Positions 1 to 10,949 of a DNA stretch of 64,000 bases are shown here, piece after piece. The position numbers and the translations under genes are program-made. The first letter of the stretch is position 1. The number at the start of each line of letters is the position of its first letter. Origin of the DNA: Mytilus californianus (lineage: Eukaryota > Mollusca > Bivalvia > Mytilida > Mytilidae); contig NW_026262679.1 in the NCBI RefSeq assembly GCF_021869535.1, positions 81,589,143 through 81,653,142 of the forward strand, written 5' to 3'. A model generated the notes under the pieces. It saw nothing but the letters and a program-made list of their open reading frames with translations, did no database searches and was not told where the DNA came from.

Positions 1-194
1 AATAATGTGTAAAATCATATGCAAAATCAGAATTACCTCCCTTCGACATAGTGTATTTGTTTAGCAGTGTTCCCCGCGTTAAGTTGCAGATCAAGGTGTA
101 GATTTTTAAAGTCAATGGGTGGATTTCTACTGAATTTACCTCTATAGTTTGAAAGTCTTCTATTGAATTTGTTCTTCTTTAAATATTGTATTAT

Positions 195-545
195 AAAAAT
201 AAGGAGATTTGGTATGATTGCAAAATGAGACAAGTATCCACCAAAGTTCAAATAAAGTGGATGTAAGCAATTAAAGGCAACCATACGGCCTTCAACAATG
301 AGAAAAACCCATACAATATAGTTGGCTATAACAGGCCCCGATTTGAAAAAATATAACACAATTTAATTGAGAAAATTAACGGCCTAATTTATAACAGAAC
401 AATTCACGAAAAAAAAATATATCAGACATGAACCAACGACCACCACTGAACTACATGCTCCTGACTTGGGACCAGCATATTAAGAATGTGGCGGGGTTAA
501 ACGTTTTGTTAGCGCTCAACCCTCTCCTAATCTGGGACAGTGGTG
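195..545. repeat. F1 dispersed repeat
   Basis: Contains the family hallmarks: ggtatgattgc, a tatccacc block, acggccttcaacaatgaga, cccatac, ctataacaggccccga and the distal gactTGGGACcag / gtggcggggttaaac. Near full-length copies occur at 43.2, 46.2, 55.4 and, inverted, 63.4 kb. No ORF of its own is recognised. Confidence 0.7.
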
Positions 546-1324
546 TATTAGCAAAACCTAAGAACAAACTATAAAAATCCGTTGAAAAAGGCTAAGCTCA
601 TCAGATCGATACAAAGCAGAAAAAAACATCAAACAAAAACACAGACCAGACTTGGCAGGGTATTTGCCCATCCCTCATCCCTTACAACAAAAAAGGACAC
701 TAAGTACAGATCTGAGAGTACTCGCAGTTACTGACAGCTAGTTCAAAGCCGTCAATATAATGGATTTTTATGCGACTGTCATACAAGTAAGATGTTTAGC
801 TAGCTTTTAAACCAGGTTTAATCCATCATTTTTAACATAAGGAAATGCCTGTACCAAGTCAGGAATATGGCAGATGTTTTCCAATCGTTTGATTTGTTTG
901 AACTTTTGATTTTGCCGTTTTGAATTTTCCTTGGAGTTCGGTATTTTTGTTAAATTTTTTTTAAACCAATAACAACTAATAAAAAAAATCATGTATCTAA
1001 GACTAAAATATCAATCAGAACACATCCAACATCATATTTCATTAAATCAATAATTTGTTTACCTTTTCTTTTTAATTCTGAATTAATTGATATTCAATAT
1101 CAAATATAATCAAAATTACGTTTAAGTTTTTTTTTTAATATACAAGACGACAATATTTCTTTAAGGGAAATTGTTTGTCAAACTTTGATGAGACATTATT
1201 CTAAAATTTATCTTGAAGTGGAATTACAACAATTAAATATGTAAATTAGTGCTTAATGTATATCTTATGATATGCGTCTTATTTTTGGTTTTTTATATCC
1301 TGTTTGAAACTGTTTATCAGTTTT

Positions 1325-1505
1325 TTGTCCCCCGCGCACCGCGTTGTGGGGGACATAGAAATACCGGGCGTCCGTCTGGTCTTGTTAGCGCTCTCACACG
1401 TACAATTCTTGCGAGATTTTTATAAAACTTATATCATAGGTTTATATCAGCAATATCTCGGACGAATTCGAAAATTAGTGTTTTTAATGAACATCAATTG
1501 TAAAT
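1325..1505. repeat. Likely dispersed repeat with hairpin end (cccccgcgcaccgcgttg...gggggaca)
   Basis: A GC-rich block in AT-rich DNA. It begins with a short imperfect hairpin (tcccccgcg / cgttgtggggga) and continues with accgggcgtccgtctgg. I recognise the style from bivalve intergenic repeats (memory, not searched). The short ORF across it is not supported as a gene. Confidence 0.4.
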
Positions 1506-1712
1506 ATTTACATTGAAAAAAGACTGTACTGACTTACACACTTATAAGCCTGGTATCTTCGATGAGTTTTTACACAGAATAGCTAGTATCAAAGTGACTT
1601 GTGTCTTTTAGACTTTTTCATTGATGAAATGAAACTTAATTCATTATTCAACTGTGGAATTGCCGTTTGTATGAGAAATGTATCTCTGGTATTTCAAAGA
1701 TTAGAAACTGAC

Positions 1713-1826
1713 CTGTTTGACAATTGACTCCATCATAACCTGGGATGAAAGAACAACTGTATCTATTGAAGTGGTCAACACACGATCCACCATTTTGACA
1801 TGGGTTTGAACTACATTCGTTATAGT
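1713..1826 (-). CDS. Gene B exon 5: cbEGF module lacking cysteine 5
   Basis: 114 nt, phase 1-1, TCAG acceptor at 1,827-1,828 and GTCAGT donor. It starts [16 protein letters not shown] and ends VNCQTG, but the usual C-S-C is C-S-F, so the fifth EGF cysteine is phenylalanine and the sixth cysteine has no partner. Flanking intron sequence resembles that around gene A exon 16 (and less closely exon 7), so it is a copy of that module type. Confidence 0.8.
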
Positions 1827-4800
1827 CTGAGAAAGTTATTTTAAAAAAGATACTTATGTACAACTGGTTAAGTAGTTGGAGGTTGGTTGCGACCAAAAAA
1901 AATAAATTTTAAACTTCTGCTTCTGCCGTACGGAGAATAAGTTGCACGAGTAAAGACTGTCCGGGTTGCAGTAGGAATAATGTTTGACATAGCGAAGGAC
2001 TTTCTATTTTTTTTGGACAATGTTAATTTGTTACTTAGTTAGCTAGCACGTTACAATCCGGTTTTTGTATTAAATACTTTAAAGACAGAATTGTTAATAA
2101 AACAAGAAATATGCGTCCAATTTCTGTAAACATTCCCCAACCTTCAGGACCCGCATCAACAATTAAGTCTTTTCCAAAAAATTTAAATTCCATAAAAATA
2201 TTGTACAAAACACAACATTTAGCATAGTTAATAGTAATAGCAAGATAACAGACTAAAACACAACACGTACAGGTTAATCTATCCAGCTCCACAGATCCTT
2301 GCCTTGATCAAAACGCCTAATTAAATTATTTGTAGAGATAAAACAGCAATTAACTACATCCCCTCTTTGAATAGAACATTTCAGCGATTAATTGTTTAAA
2401 AAAAAAAGTATACTTACAGCACAGTCAGCAACTTTGAGCATAATTCCTCAGGTTAAACCAATCTGTTGTATAATTAGTCTCTGGATTCCCGCTTTAAGTA
2501 CAAAAACTCAATGAATTATTTCTATACAGAAAAACCTACCTGTAGTACAATTAGTTGCTGGTTGAAAAGTTTTGTTTCAGTGAGTTATTTATTAGAAAAA
2601 CCTTCGCTCATAGTCAGAATGTAAATATATATGATCTCCACGTTAATGTATATTTTCATAATTGATTACTTTATATTTCGTTTAACAGTTTATTATACAT
2701 ATATGTCATCATAATTTTAGACTTCATTTTACATAATCGTACTGCATTTGTTTGCCTTAAACGTTATTGTTTTTCATTGATATTGTATGTTTCTCTGTAA
2801 ATTTGTACTTCGTTTTTCAAGAATGAAGTATCTATCTAGTAAAAGACTCCGATCCTGGAACACATCAACTTAGTTAGTTATTTGTACCTACCCGTAGCGC
2901 AGTAAGTAGTCAAAGAATACCGGATCAGAACAAAATTTCTCGACGAAATGATTGTTTAAGAAACAAGTTCACTTCAATCACATTCGGAACTAGGAGTTTA
3001 CAAACTAAGTGAGTTACTTCTTATAAAGAGAAACCTACCTGTAGCGCAATTAGTTGCTGGATCCCAGCCTGAAACGCATTGACAGTTATAGCTAGTACTT
3101 GTGTCCTGACACGTAGCTCCGTTATGGCATGGAAAAGATAGGCACTGGTCATCTAATGACGATATAAAATACCTATTTAATTCATCATTTAAGTTATCAC
3201 CACACTAAAAGAAACATTAGTTAAAAATATATTGTTTGTACTCTGAGTTATATTCTTTTGTATGGAATATAGGTAAATAATGCTTATTATTTGCACTTTG
3301 TTTAAATTTGTTCTTAACTATGTATTTTATGAGAAAAAAAAATTAAATGAATTTTAATCCTTAATACTAAAAGTATGAATTTTAACATTACCTGTACAGC
3401 CATATTCATAATGAGCTGGACAGGGTGTAGATAAGTAACAGGCTTGTGTAGAAGTACAGGTATGACCCTGGCCGCAATAATGCTCCCGAGATTGTTCATT
3501 GTGCATCTGAAATTAATTGCTTTATTGGCATGTTTCTATTTGAAAACAACATATTTAGTAAAAAATTGGAAGTGTACCGAATTCCAACTAGAAAAGTGTT
3601 TTGATTTGTAAGACTAAAATGTTTCAATACCACAACAGCTACTCATTCTCTCATTGATAAGTAAGACAGTTTTGAACGAAATTTGAGAATTTTACATGTT
3701 TTTGTAAATTTTTGCATCAACGGACATTGTAACCCAAGATTAATTTATTTGTATTTCAAACAAAATACAAAGTTTTACTTTCGTTAGAATTTTTGTTTTG
3801 ATTAAGAACGGATTTTTGTAACCGAAATCGATCAAATGCAACCATATTTGCAATTTTGAACCATCTTCCGACTTTTATTATTCGGTTTATATATAATTAG
3901 AAATATGTCAATCAGTGGTTTGTCATTTGTTGCTGTCTGTCATACTTGTTTTCGTTTATTGGTTTATCATATGCTGGGTCCTTTTGTATCTTACTATACG
4001 GTGTGGCTGTTACTCATTATTGAAGGTTGTACGGTGATCTATATACAGTATGGATCAGTTCTAACCTTTCTTAAAATTTCAGGAGAAGTGTTCTCCTGAC
4101 ACCTTGAGAACAGTTTCTGACAGAAGCGACTATAGACACTTCTAACCTCAAACAGATTCTGACGGCTCTACTCTAGAAGTACTCATCGACAATGTTTTGG
4201 ATAGTTCTAACATAGAACAGATTTGGACAGTTCTGCCCTAGAACAATTCTAGACAGTAGGTACAACAGTTCAAGGATTGCATACAGTTCTTAAAAGAAGT
4301 AAGACGTTAGGACTGATCCAAACTGTATGATTAAATTCAGGTCCCTTGGTCACTTGTGGATAGTTTTCTCATTTGCAATCATACCATTAACCCTTTATTA
4401 TTTGTTTCATATTTCTAAACAAAATATAGCCTTTGAGTAAAATAAATACAGGGGAAATTAGCACTATGACCGTTAGATTGCTGTCTCATCATCATGTTAC
4501 CATTTTTACTTCTTCTACAGCCCTTTTTAGACGTCGTCGATGAATTATTTCTGTTTGATATTACTAAATTTTGTATCATTATTTCGAATATTTATTCAAA
4601 ACAATGACTTAATTAAGTCTGTACCATACAACTTCCTTTGTTTGCTTCACAATAATACTCGTTTGTATTGCAAGCGGGATCGCTTCTTTTGTTTCTAGTT
4701 TGAGCTGTGAGGAACGAGTGCGCTTCACGTCGTGGTATTTTCCATGGAGCTTCCACTTTTGCATGTAGCACTTTAGATAATTCTACAAGATAAACATGTG

Positions 4801-5481
4801 TTGTTGTTCAATATCAACTTTGAATAAATGATTAGCATTTGGAATGATTTATTCGCTAATTTATAGCAAAAAAAAGCACTATATATATATAATATAGTAT
4901 TATACAATAATTTTAAAAAGAGTCGAAAGATACCAAATGGACATTCAAACTCATTTGTCGAAAATAAACTGACAACGGTCTGGCAATAAAAAAACCAAAA
5001 GACAAACAACAGTATATACAAAACACAACATAGAAAACTAAAGACTGAGCAACACGAACCCCACCAAAAACCGGGGGTGATCTCATGTTCTCCGGAAGGG
5101 TAAGCAGATACTGCTCCACATGTGGCATCCGTCGTGTTGGTCATGTAAATACAAACCCGTAGATAAGTCTAATTCGGTCACATTTGGGGGAAAGAGAATT
5201 AGAAATTAGTATAATTTTTAACTATCTCTTTTGTGTTCTGGAAGTATTTATCCCTTCAAACATGTTATTGAAAATTGAGAAAATAAAATATTCATTTAAA
5301 ATCTGTTTTTATTCATAGCAACTGAATATTGAATTAAAAAAAAGCTCATTAAAGATATCATAGAATAAATTATATTATCGTTATTATGTGTGATAGCTAA
5401 CTTACCTATCAAAGTAAAGACTAAGGGTATGTGAAATGAACATGTTGGTACTGCTGAAAAGAAGGAAATATTCTTCCTCAC
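1713..5481 (-). CDS. Gene B (partial): secreted Cys-rich/EGF protein, paralog of gene A; runs off the left edge
   Basis: Five exons can be placed: 5481-5406, 4782-4625, 3506-3392, 3152-3039 and 1826-1713. All have AG/GT borders, and the phases join as 1, 0, 1, 1, 1. The order matches gene A exons 1-4 plus one EGF exon: hydrophobic N-terminus, exon with an RNKR processing site, Cys-rich exon, plain EGF exon, calcium-type EGF exon. By analogy the missing 3' part should hold more EGF modules and VWA domains. The visible EGF module lacks a conserved cysteine, so this copy may be diverging or decaying. No in-frame stop is seen in the joined exons. Function is unknown; a secreted or extracellular-matrix role is inferred from the modules. 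Confidence 0.8.
2409..2915 (-). pseudogene. Decayed copies of the 3' end of exon 4 in gene B intron 4
   Basis: Three stretches resemble the exon 4 donor end at about 3,030-3,060 (plus-strand look: cctacctgtagcgcaatta). They lie at about 2,534-2,565, 2,884-2,915 and, more weakly, 2,413-2,440. Flanking tracts such as a gagttatt block followed by aaaacct also recur. None retains the full six-cysteine module or an acceptor in frame, so these look like partial duplications that died. Confidence 0.5.
3039..3152 (-). CDS. Gene B exon 4 (EGF-like module without calcium signature)
   Basis: 114 nt, phase 1 to phase 1, TTAG acceptor and GTAGG donor. Six cysteines in EGF order ([14 protein letters not shown] ... 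[15 protein letters not shown]). It lacks the D-x-D/N-E calcium lead-in seen in later modules. Orthologous in position to gene A exon 4. Confidence 0.8.
3392..3506 (-). CDS. Gene B exon 3 (Cys-rich N-terminal domain)
   Basis: 115 nt, starting in phase 0 with [12 protein letters not shown] and ending in phase 1 at a GTAATG donor. Shares [11 protein letters not shown] and the same cysteine spacing with gene A exon 3. I do not recognise the domain. Confidence 0.8.
3905..4060. repeat. Decayed F1 fragment, inverted
   Basis: Stretch with gtttgtcatttgttgctgt, a tggg-cccttttgta block and ttgaaggttgtacggtgatctata, resembling the reverse complement of F1 in the same order. Strongly diverged. Confidence 0.4.
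4080..4265. repeat. Short degenerate repeats built on agaacag / agttctgac
   Basis: Several imperfect repeats of agaacagattctgac-like units within about 180 bases (gagaacagtttctgaca, aaacagattctgacg, agaacagatttggacag, agaacaattctagacag). The units are themselves partly palindromic. No gene is seen here. Confidence 0.45.
4625..4782 (-). CDS. Gene B exon 2 (propeptide, RNKR site, first cysteines)
   Basis: 158 nt between a TTGTAG acceptor and an ATG|GTACAG donor. It encodes residues 26-78 of the model, with [14 protein letters not shown] and [12 protein letters not shown] matching gene A exon 2 almost residue for residue. RNKR (55-58) is a furin-type site, so the mature protein would begin with SDPAC. 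Confidence 0.8.
4913..5190. repeat. F3 dispersed repeat in gene B intron 1
   Basis: Contains ccaaaagacaaacaacag, gagcaacacgaaccccacca, aaaccgggggtgatctca, ctccggaagggtaagcag and ccacatgtggcatccgtcgtg. A second near full copy is at 26.7-26.9 kb and a fragment at 41.7 kb. The ORFs crossing it are not conserved between copies and are not called. Confidence 0.65.
5406..5481 (-). CDS. Gene B exon 1 (signal peptide)
   Basis: ATG at 5481 opens 25 codons ending in a hydrophobic run (IPLVFTLIG across the junction) followed by a GTAAG donor at 5405. Length 76 nt, ending in phase 1, like gene A exon 1. No other in-frame ATG lies in the exon. The front half is less hydrophobic than usual for a signal peptide, so the exact start is moderately certain. 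Confidence 0.65.
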
Positions 5482-5970
5482 ATCAATATGTCTGGAGAGG
5501 TTGTAATAATTTTATATTTCATCTTGGATAAGCATTAAAAAAAGTAGAAGATTGAATAGTCTTTCTTATCGACTCTCGCAGCAGAAAAAATAGTTCTGTA
5601 ACAAAAAATACATACCAAATATAAAATCAAGATGAACTTAATTTAGTTTCCTTTTTTTAGTAACAATTTCACAATTTTCACTAATCAACTAAGAATTCCT
5701 GGTAGACAAGTTTATATACAATATTTTATAATTAATATAAGTTGACTACAGTCGCAATAATTTAGCCGTACCAATTGATATTATACTGGTAAATCTGGTT
5801 TTCCGAATAATCCTTGCAACAACTGTAAGAATTGTCCATGTGTGACTCGTTACAAGGCCAATTTCTGTCAATATCGAACTAAGTAAGCCCTCTTTTAGTC
5901 TACAACTTTTATATTTATATTTACATTACAGAGTAGTAACATCTTGAACGCAAATATGTTGTAAGGTTTC

Positions 5971-6118
5971 ATAACGAGTGAGAATCGGATATCGCTTGAT
6001 ATCGGCTCGAGTTATTTAATTTTAATATAATATAAACGAGCATTGGGCGAGTTTATTATTACTATTTAAATTAAATAACGAGAGGTGACATCAAGCGATA
6101 TCCAATTTTCACGAGTTG
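5971..6118. repeat. Imperfect inverted repeat / foldback element
   Basis: Left arm about 5,971-6,024 (ataacgagtgagaatcgg, atatcgcttgatatcg, gagttatttaattt) pairs with right arm about 6,067-6,118 (aaattaaataacgaga, tcaagcgatatccaat, tttcacgagttgtt). The loop is about 42 bases of AT-rich DNA. Lies about 0.5 kb upstream of gene B exon 1. Confidence 0.65.
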
Positions 6119-6911
6119 TTAAACGTATTTCTCTTATGGGCAACACCCTCATTTTGTTAAATTCCGCGAATCGTTGATCTAGTCTTTTGCATATACCTGT
6201 ATGACGTCATATGTCATATTCCGGCGATAAACTATGACATCAGACATTTTTAAAAATAGTGTACGCTTCAGAATGTAATAACTTTTGATAAAAAAAAATG
6301 TTCAGGTGAAAAGTGTGGGTGTTTTGTATTTTTTGTATTTCGAGGAAATCATATATGTCTATTGCATTAGACGAAATCTATATCGTCTTAACCTTTGAAA
6401 GTCATCAATGACCTAACGAATAGCAAATTGAAATGTCGTAATATATATCGTTAACAAATTAAATCAGTTTTCTTTACATTTTTCGTATCACACTCCCTGC
6501 AGTGTCGTGAAGTGTGATATGAGACATATGTCTTCATGCAAGAAACAGATAAAAGACCACAGCCATAAGAGAATCTTTTTTTAATTCATAAAAAGCTTCT
6601 TTTTTTTAAACTCGATCAGATTTGTTCAAGCTAAACACTGGAAAGTTAGAAAAACAAACTAAATAATTGAGGGGAAAATATCAAAACCGAGATTAAAATG
6701 AGAAGGATGGAGATATCTATCCCCGAACAAACTATTTTAACCCTTTAACCCCAGTACATGTTTTATGTCTTTCAAAAGCCAAGAACATCGTACGTGGTTG
6801 TATCATTTATTTTAAGGTGAGAGGTACGTAAATCAGCGCCTCTAACGGAAAACGGCAAAAATTACGTTCGTTGTTATGAGCATTAAATTCATAACGTGTT
6901 GTTTTCATTTT

Positions 6912-7268
6912 TAACAGCACTGGGTCGATACCTCTGCTGGTGGACTATCAGTCCCCGAGGGTATCATCAGCTCAGTAGTCAGTACTTTGGTATTGACATG
7001 AATAATAACAACCCTTTCTAAATTTGCCCGTTCATAAATTTTGAAATTATAAGGAAACTAAAGTTTCAACTCCCTCAGACAAAGTTGGCCTTAGACGGAT
7101 TTGGCTATCATTTTAGGTCATTTTTGATTATATAGCTCTTCAACTGTTTCGGTTTTATGCATCCTTGGCTTTCAAATGTTCGGCTTTGAGCGTTCCTGAT
7201 TACGGTAAATCCAGAAAAGCGCTTCGGACGCACTTAATTTATAACGTGTTGTTTTCATTTTTTATCTC
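6912..7268. repeat. F2 dispersed repeat (near complete)
   Basis: Runs from a block with ggtatcatcagctcagtagt and agtactttggtattgacatg, through actccctcagacaaagtt, ggatttggctat, tatagctcttcaactgttt, ggctttgagcgttcctgat and agaaaagcgcttcggacgca, to ataacgtgttgttttcatt. The other copies listed share the same order. About 350 bases, no ORF: SINE- or MITE-sized. Confidence 0.7.
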
Positions 7269-7487
7269 CCTTACACCAGAAAAAAATATTTTCAATATGT
7301 CGGGAGATTCTGCCTCGTCGGAAAAATAGACAATAACGGTGAAACTGAACTCAATGCACTTCATCAACATTTATCAAAAAGTGTAGTCATTGTACATGAA
7401 ATTTCTTGCCCGAGTGAAACAGATCTTCCTTCCAAAATAATTTACCATGGCGTGATAGTCGGAGAGTTGTTGAGTAGGGTTAACTGG

Positions 7488-7569
7488 TAGTCCAAATAAT
7501 TATAATGATCTATAATGTCTTGCAAAAAAAATGAAATAGCCTTTCAAGACGTCATAATTATTTGGACTA
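7488..7569. repeat. 82-bp foldback with perfect 16-bp ends
   Basis: tagtccaaataattat at 7,488-7,503 is the exact reverse complement of ataattatttggacta at 7,554-7,569. Just inside, atgtcttgcaa and tttcaagacgt also pair imperfectly. It is compact enough to be a tiny MITE or a replication-slippage hairpin. Confidence 0.7.
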
Positions 7570-8502
7570 GGTTTACTGGCTGACCAACTAAAAGCTTCAA
7601 CCTTGTAAGAAGAGCTATGCACCATTATTTTTCCACAACTCTTTTATAGAAAACAGACACGGACTTGGAAGTATCTTGTATATAATACCGTGTTGCAACT
7701 GTCCCTACACTAACTTATAAACACTGGAAAACGGCACAGATCAGAGACTTAAAAAAGGAGTGTTGATATATGGGCCGTGAACACAAAATGAAGTAAAATT
7801 AAAAACGCATGCATATACACTCATGCACACGCAATATAATAAATTAAAGCTTATACTATAACGTTGCTTTGTTTCATTTCATAAATTGACAGGATACAGT
7901 TGCATAAAGACTGAAATAAATTCGTCTGGCAAAACAACTGACACACTATTACATTTTTGACATTAAAGAGAGAAACACTTTTTTGTTATGCCCAATGCCT
8001 TATTACTGATATTCTTAATTTGATATTCATGATAGATAATCACTTTCCAACTTAAAAATAAAAACATTTGGAAGTTAATAATTATCACAACCGTTGTTTA
8101 CAGTGTTTTCTTTCACGTCCGCAATGCGGTCTATAAATAGAAGTACAAAGTTTTCAGCGTAAAATTTAATTTAATTTGTAAATATTGAAACAAAAGTATA
8201 AAAAACAATTTGCTTGTGTGGCATGAATTTATATATATGTCGGAAGTATAAGAGAGGGAAGAGGGACATAAACTTGAATGCAAATAGTAAAAGGGGAGAG
8301 GGGGCCTTGTACACGGACGAACGGGAAGTAAAATGGCAACTTCAAAATGAACGAAACAAACAAAAAATACCCTACATGTTGCTTTTGACCACTTTATACG
8401 AAACATGGTGAATAATAAGCTTCAAGCACGAAAATATGTGAAGTAAAATTGAAAACCGTTGCACGAAAGTTACCATTTACCATCGCTTTGAAAAATAAAA
8501 AA

Positions 8503-8699
8503 TGGCGCGCAGAAGTAGTCAAGATGACTGTATTACTTTTTTCAGGGCTTGACAGGATACACGTTATCGTTCGTAGTTTCAAAACATACTCTATAACAAA
8601 ATATTAAAAAATCAGTCAGTGGCGCGCGGAAGTAGTCAAGATGACAGTATTATTTTTTTCAGGGGTTGACAGGATACACGTAATCGTTCGTAGATTCAA
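8503..8699. repeat. Direct repeat, two units of about 80 bp, offset 117 bp
   Basis: 8,503-8,582 and 8,620-8,699 share tggcgcgc-gaagtagtcaa, gatgac-gtatta, tttttcaggg-ttgacagg, atacacgt-atcgttcgtag with only a few changes. No coding function is seen; the short ORFs differ between the units. Confidence 0.7.
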
Positions 8700-9469
8700 T
8701 TTCAAGGTTCTTATGGAAGCAAATTTAATGAACAATGATTTTAAACAGGTTTGTTTTTTGATTTTCACTTTACATAGGGCTTTATCTTTAATCATATTTC
8801 TGTGTGCACAGTTTCGATTCTACGTATTTCACCTTTATCAATATTAGGAAATCTGTTCTGACGATTCCATATATCATTATGTTTTAGGGGTTTTTAGATT
8901 GAGTGTCGAGTTAATGTATATTATTTAGCATTGTCTGCGAGGAATAAATCATTTTTCTGATAAAGTAACTAAACTCACAACCAATATAGAAATAGTTAAC
9001 ATATATATGTTATTTAACTGTGTAAATTGATCGAAGGGTGAGTGACAACATCGACCTAAAACTCTTTTTGGTCTCTCCCTTTTAACACATGACATTTGCG
9101 CGGGAATTTCTTCAGGGACATCGTAATACTGAATTTGGATTATTGTAATGTGATATAAATTGTTTTTGGATGTAATGTGATATTATTTGTGCCTTCTTCT
9201 ACAGTACATAATTTGACGTCAGGTTTGTTCACATTAAGTCTCTATAGTCTAGTCGGAACAGAAGTAGATGGTACAGCATATCGCATCATATTTCAACTGA
9301 TTATTTCATCCATGATGATCCACAAATACAACTGATTTACACTACAATTGTTGAATAGACCTTTATGTTTAGATATTTAATCTCATTCCAGTACATTCAA
9401 CTGGCAAAATCAACGGAATAAGTGTAAAATACGCGAATTCTTATAAAAATCGTTACGGACGATTCCACA

Positions 9470-9850
9470 TACATGTGACGGGATTGCTTCCCTAAGAAAA
9501 TGAAGTACTTCTTTAGCTCAGTCGATATACGCGCTGCTTTGTAACACAGAGGTCCCAGTTTCATGTCCCGGTGGAGACAAGCAATTTTGTAATGAAATTC
9601 ATGGTCGCCGGTTACATTGGCGCCCAACAATAAAAAACCCACGGTTAGAAGCATTACCTAGCCAGGGAAGTATATACATATAAAACTGAAGATATCAACA
9701 TTATAGAGTATAATGACTCTTGAGGTGGGGAAGTGTGACGGGATTGCTTCCCTTAGAAAATGAAGTACTTCTTTAGCTCAGTCGGTATACGCTCTGCTTC
9801 GTGACACAGAAGTCTCGGTGGAGACGAGCAATGTTGTAATGAAATTTATG
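9470..9850 (+). repeat. Two tandem tRNA-derived SINE-like copies
   Basis: Copy 1 (about 9,475-9,605) and copy 2 (about 9,734-9,850) share tgtgacgggattgcttccct, agaaaatgaagtacttct and a tRNA-like head. The head has a good pol III box A (tagctcagtcgg at 9,774-9,785; tagctcagtcga at 9,514-9,525) followed by tatacgc-ctgctt. Copy 1 keeps a degenerate box B (agtttcatgtcccgg at about 9,557-9,571); copy 2 has lost it by deletion. Neither could fold as a functional tRNA. Confidence 0.6.
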
Positions 9851-9926
9851 CTCTCATGTTACATACCATTATATTTTAGGGTTGTTTGCATTCCGAGTCG
9901 AGTTATTAATGTATCGTATCACCATT

Positions 9927-10040
9927 CAGGGGCGTAGCTAGGCCAATATGATGTGTACTCAATGCGGCGCTGGGGGAGGAAGTAATACGGAGGGGGAGGG
10001 GGGGGGGGGTGGGTCTGGTCCACTTCAGGCCACCAGAAGC
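9927..10040. repeat. Possible transposon end (caggggcgtagctagg) with G-rich tract
   Basis: caggggcgtagctagg at 9,927 resembles terminal inverted repeats of widespread animal DNA-transposon MITEs (memory). It is followed by a G-rich run at about 9,989-10,013. I do not find a matching inverted end nearby, so the element is probably truncated. Confidence 0.4.
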
Positions 10041-10794
10041 TATGGGGTAAACGGTGCAATATCCTACATTTTCGCGATTTCCTGGGACTTAAAATTACCA
10101 CACAGAAATCTTATTTTCATGAGTTACATGTCAACTTTTGAAAATAATTAAATTTGAAAAAAAATAATAATTAGGGAAAAACAAACAAGTACTGTTGGCT
10201 TAGAAATTAGGTTTTCTAATGTGTAGTGGGTTGAGCTTCATTAGGTATTAAGTACAACAAAAATATATAGTGGCACCACCATATATTTTAATTGTTACCT
10301 AATCAGAAACCTTTAACCTGGAAACAGTATATCTATATCAATATATATGTTCCTGCTTTAACTGGTCAGTAATTTACGTTTGAAGTCCCGAAATCTACAA
10401 AGAAAAGCATCAAATCATTTCTGATTTCTTTTTATTAACTTCCAAAACGAGTCTTTTAATTTTACCAAGCAAGTAAAACAAGCACTTTAAATCTTGAAGC
10501 ATGGAAAATAAGCACTTTTAATCTCAAAGCATGTTTAATTAAATTGGTGAAACATGTTGAACGAAGCACCCGTCTTGCACGGCCGAACGTAAAATAAAAA
10601 AGTAAAAACATGTTGATCGTCAAATAATTTCCGACTTCAATCTTTATTATTTATTAGAAATAAGTGGATCCATCCTTTCAAAAAGTTGTTCTGAATATAA
10701 TGAATTCCCCTCCCCTTTATAAGTAAAAAAAAGGCTACATTTTCTTTTTTCCTTTTCTACCACAGCAAAATAATGGATATCCTTCATTTGAGTG

Positions 10795-10837
10795 GGGTAA
10801 GGGGGGGGGGGTGGGGGCGGGGGGGGGGGGGGGGGGG
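10795..10837 (+). repeat. Long G-tract
   Basis: About 40 bases of nearly pure G on the plus strand with single t, t and c interruptions. It meets the G4 pattern of four or more G-runs. Length in such tracts is error-prone in assemblies. Confidence 0.8.
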
Positions 10838-10949
10838 TCCCAACATGTTATTTGTATATGATTATCCGAACATGTTATATTTATATATAATTAGTTGTAA
10901 TTCAAGCCATTACTTTAATCAATTGAATTGTTAAATACTGTTCATGTAG

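Noticed and set aside
33..359. 108-aa minus-strand ORF at the left edge
   Set aside because: It lies across an F1 repeat and is not kept in other F1 copies.
2409..2920. EGF-like exon ends at about 2.41, 2.54 and 2.89 kb as extra gene B exons
   Set aside because: They keep only the last part of the module; no acceptor in frame and no full cysteine set.
9470..9600. Functional tRNA gene
   Set aside because: Box A is good, but box B is degenerate and no cloverleaf can be formed.
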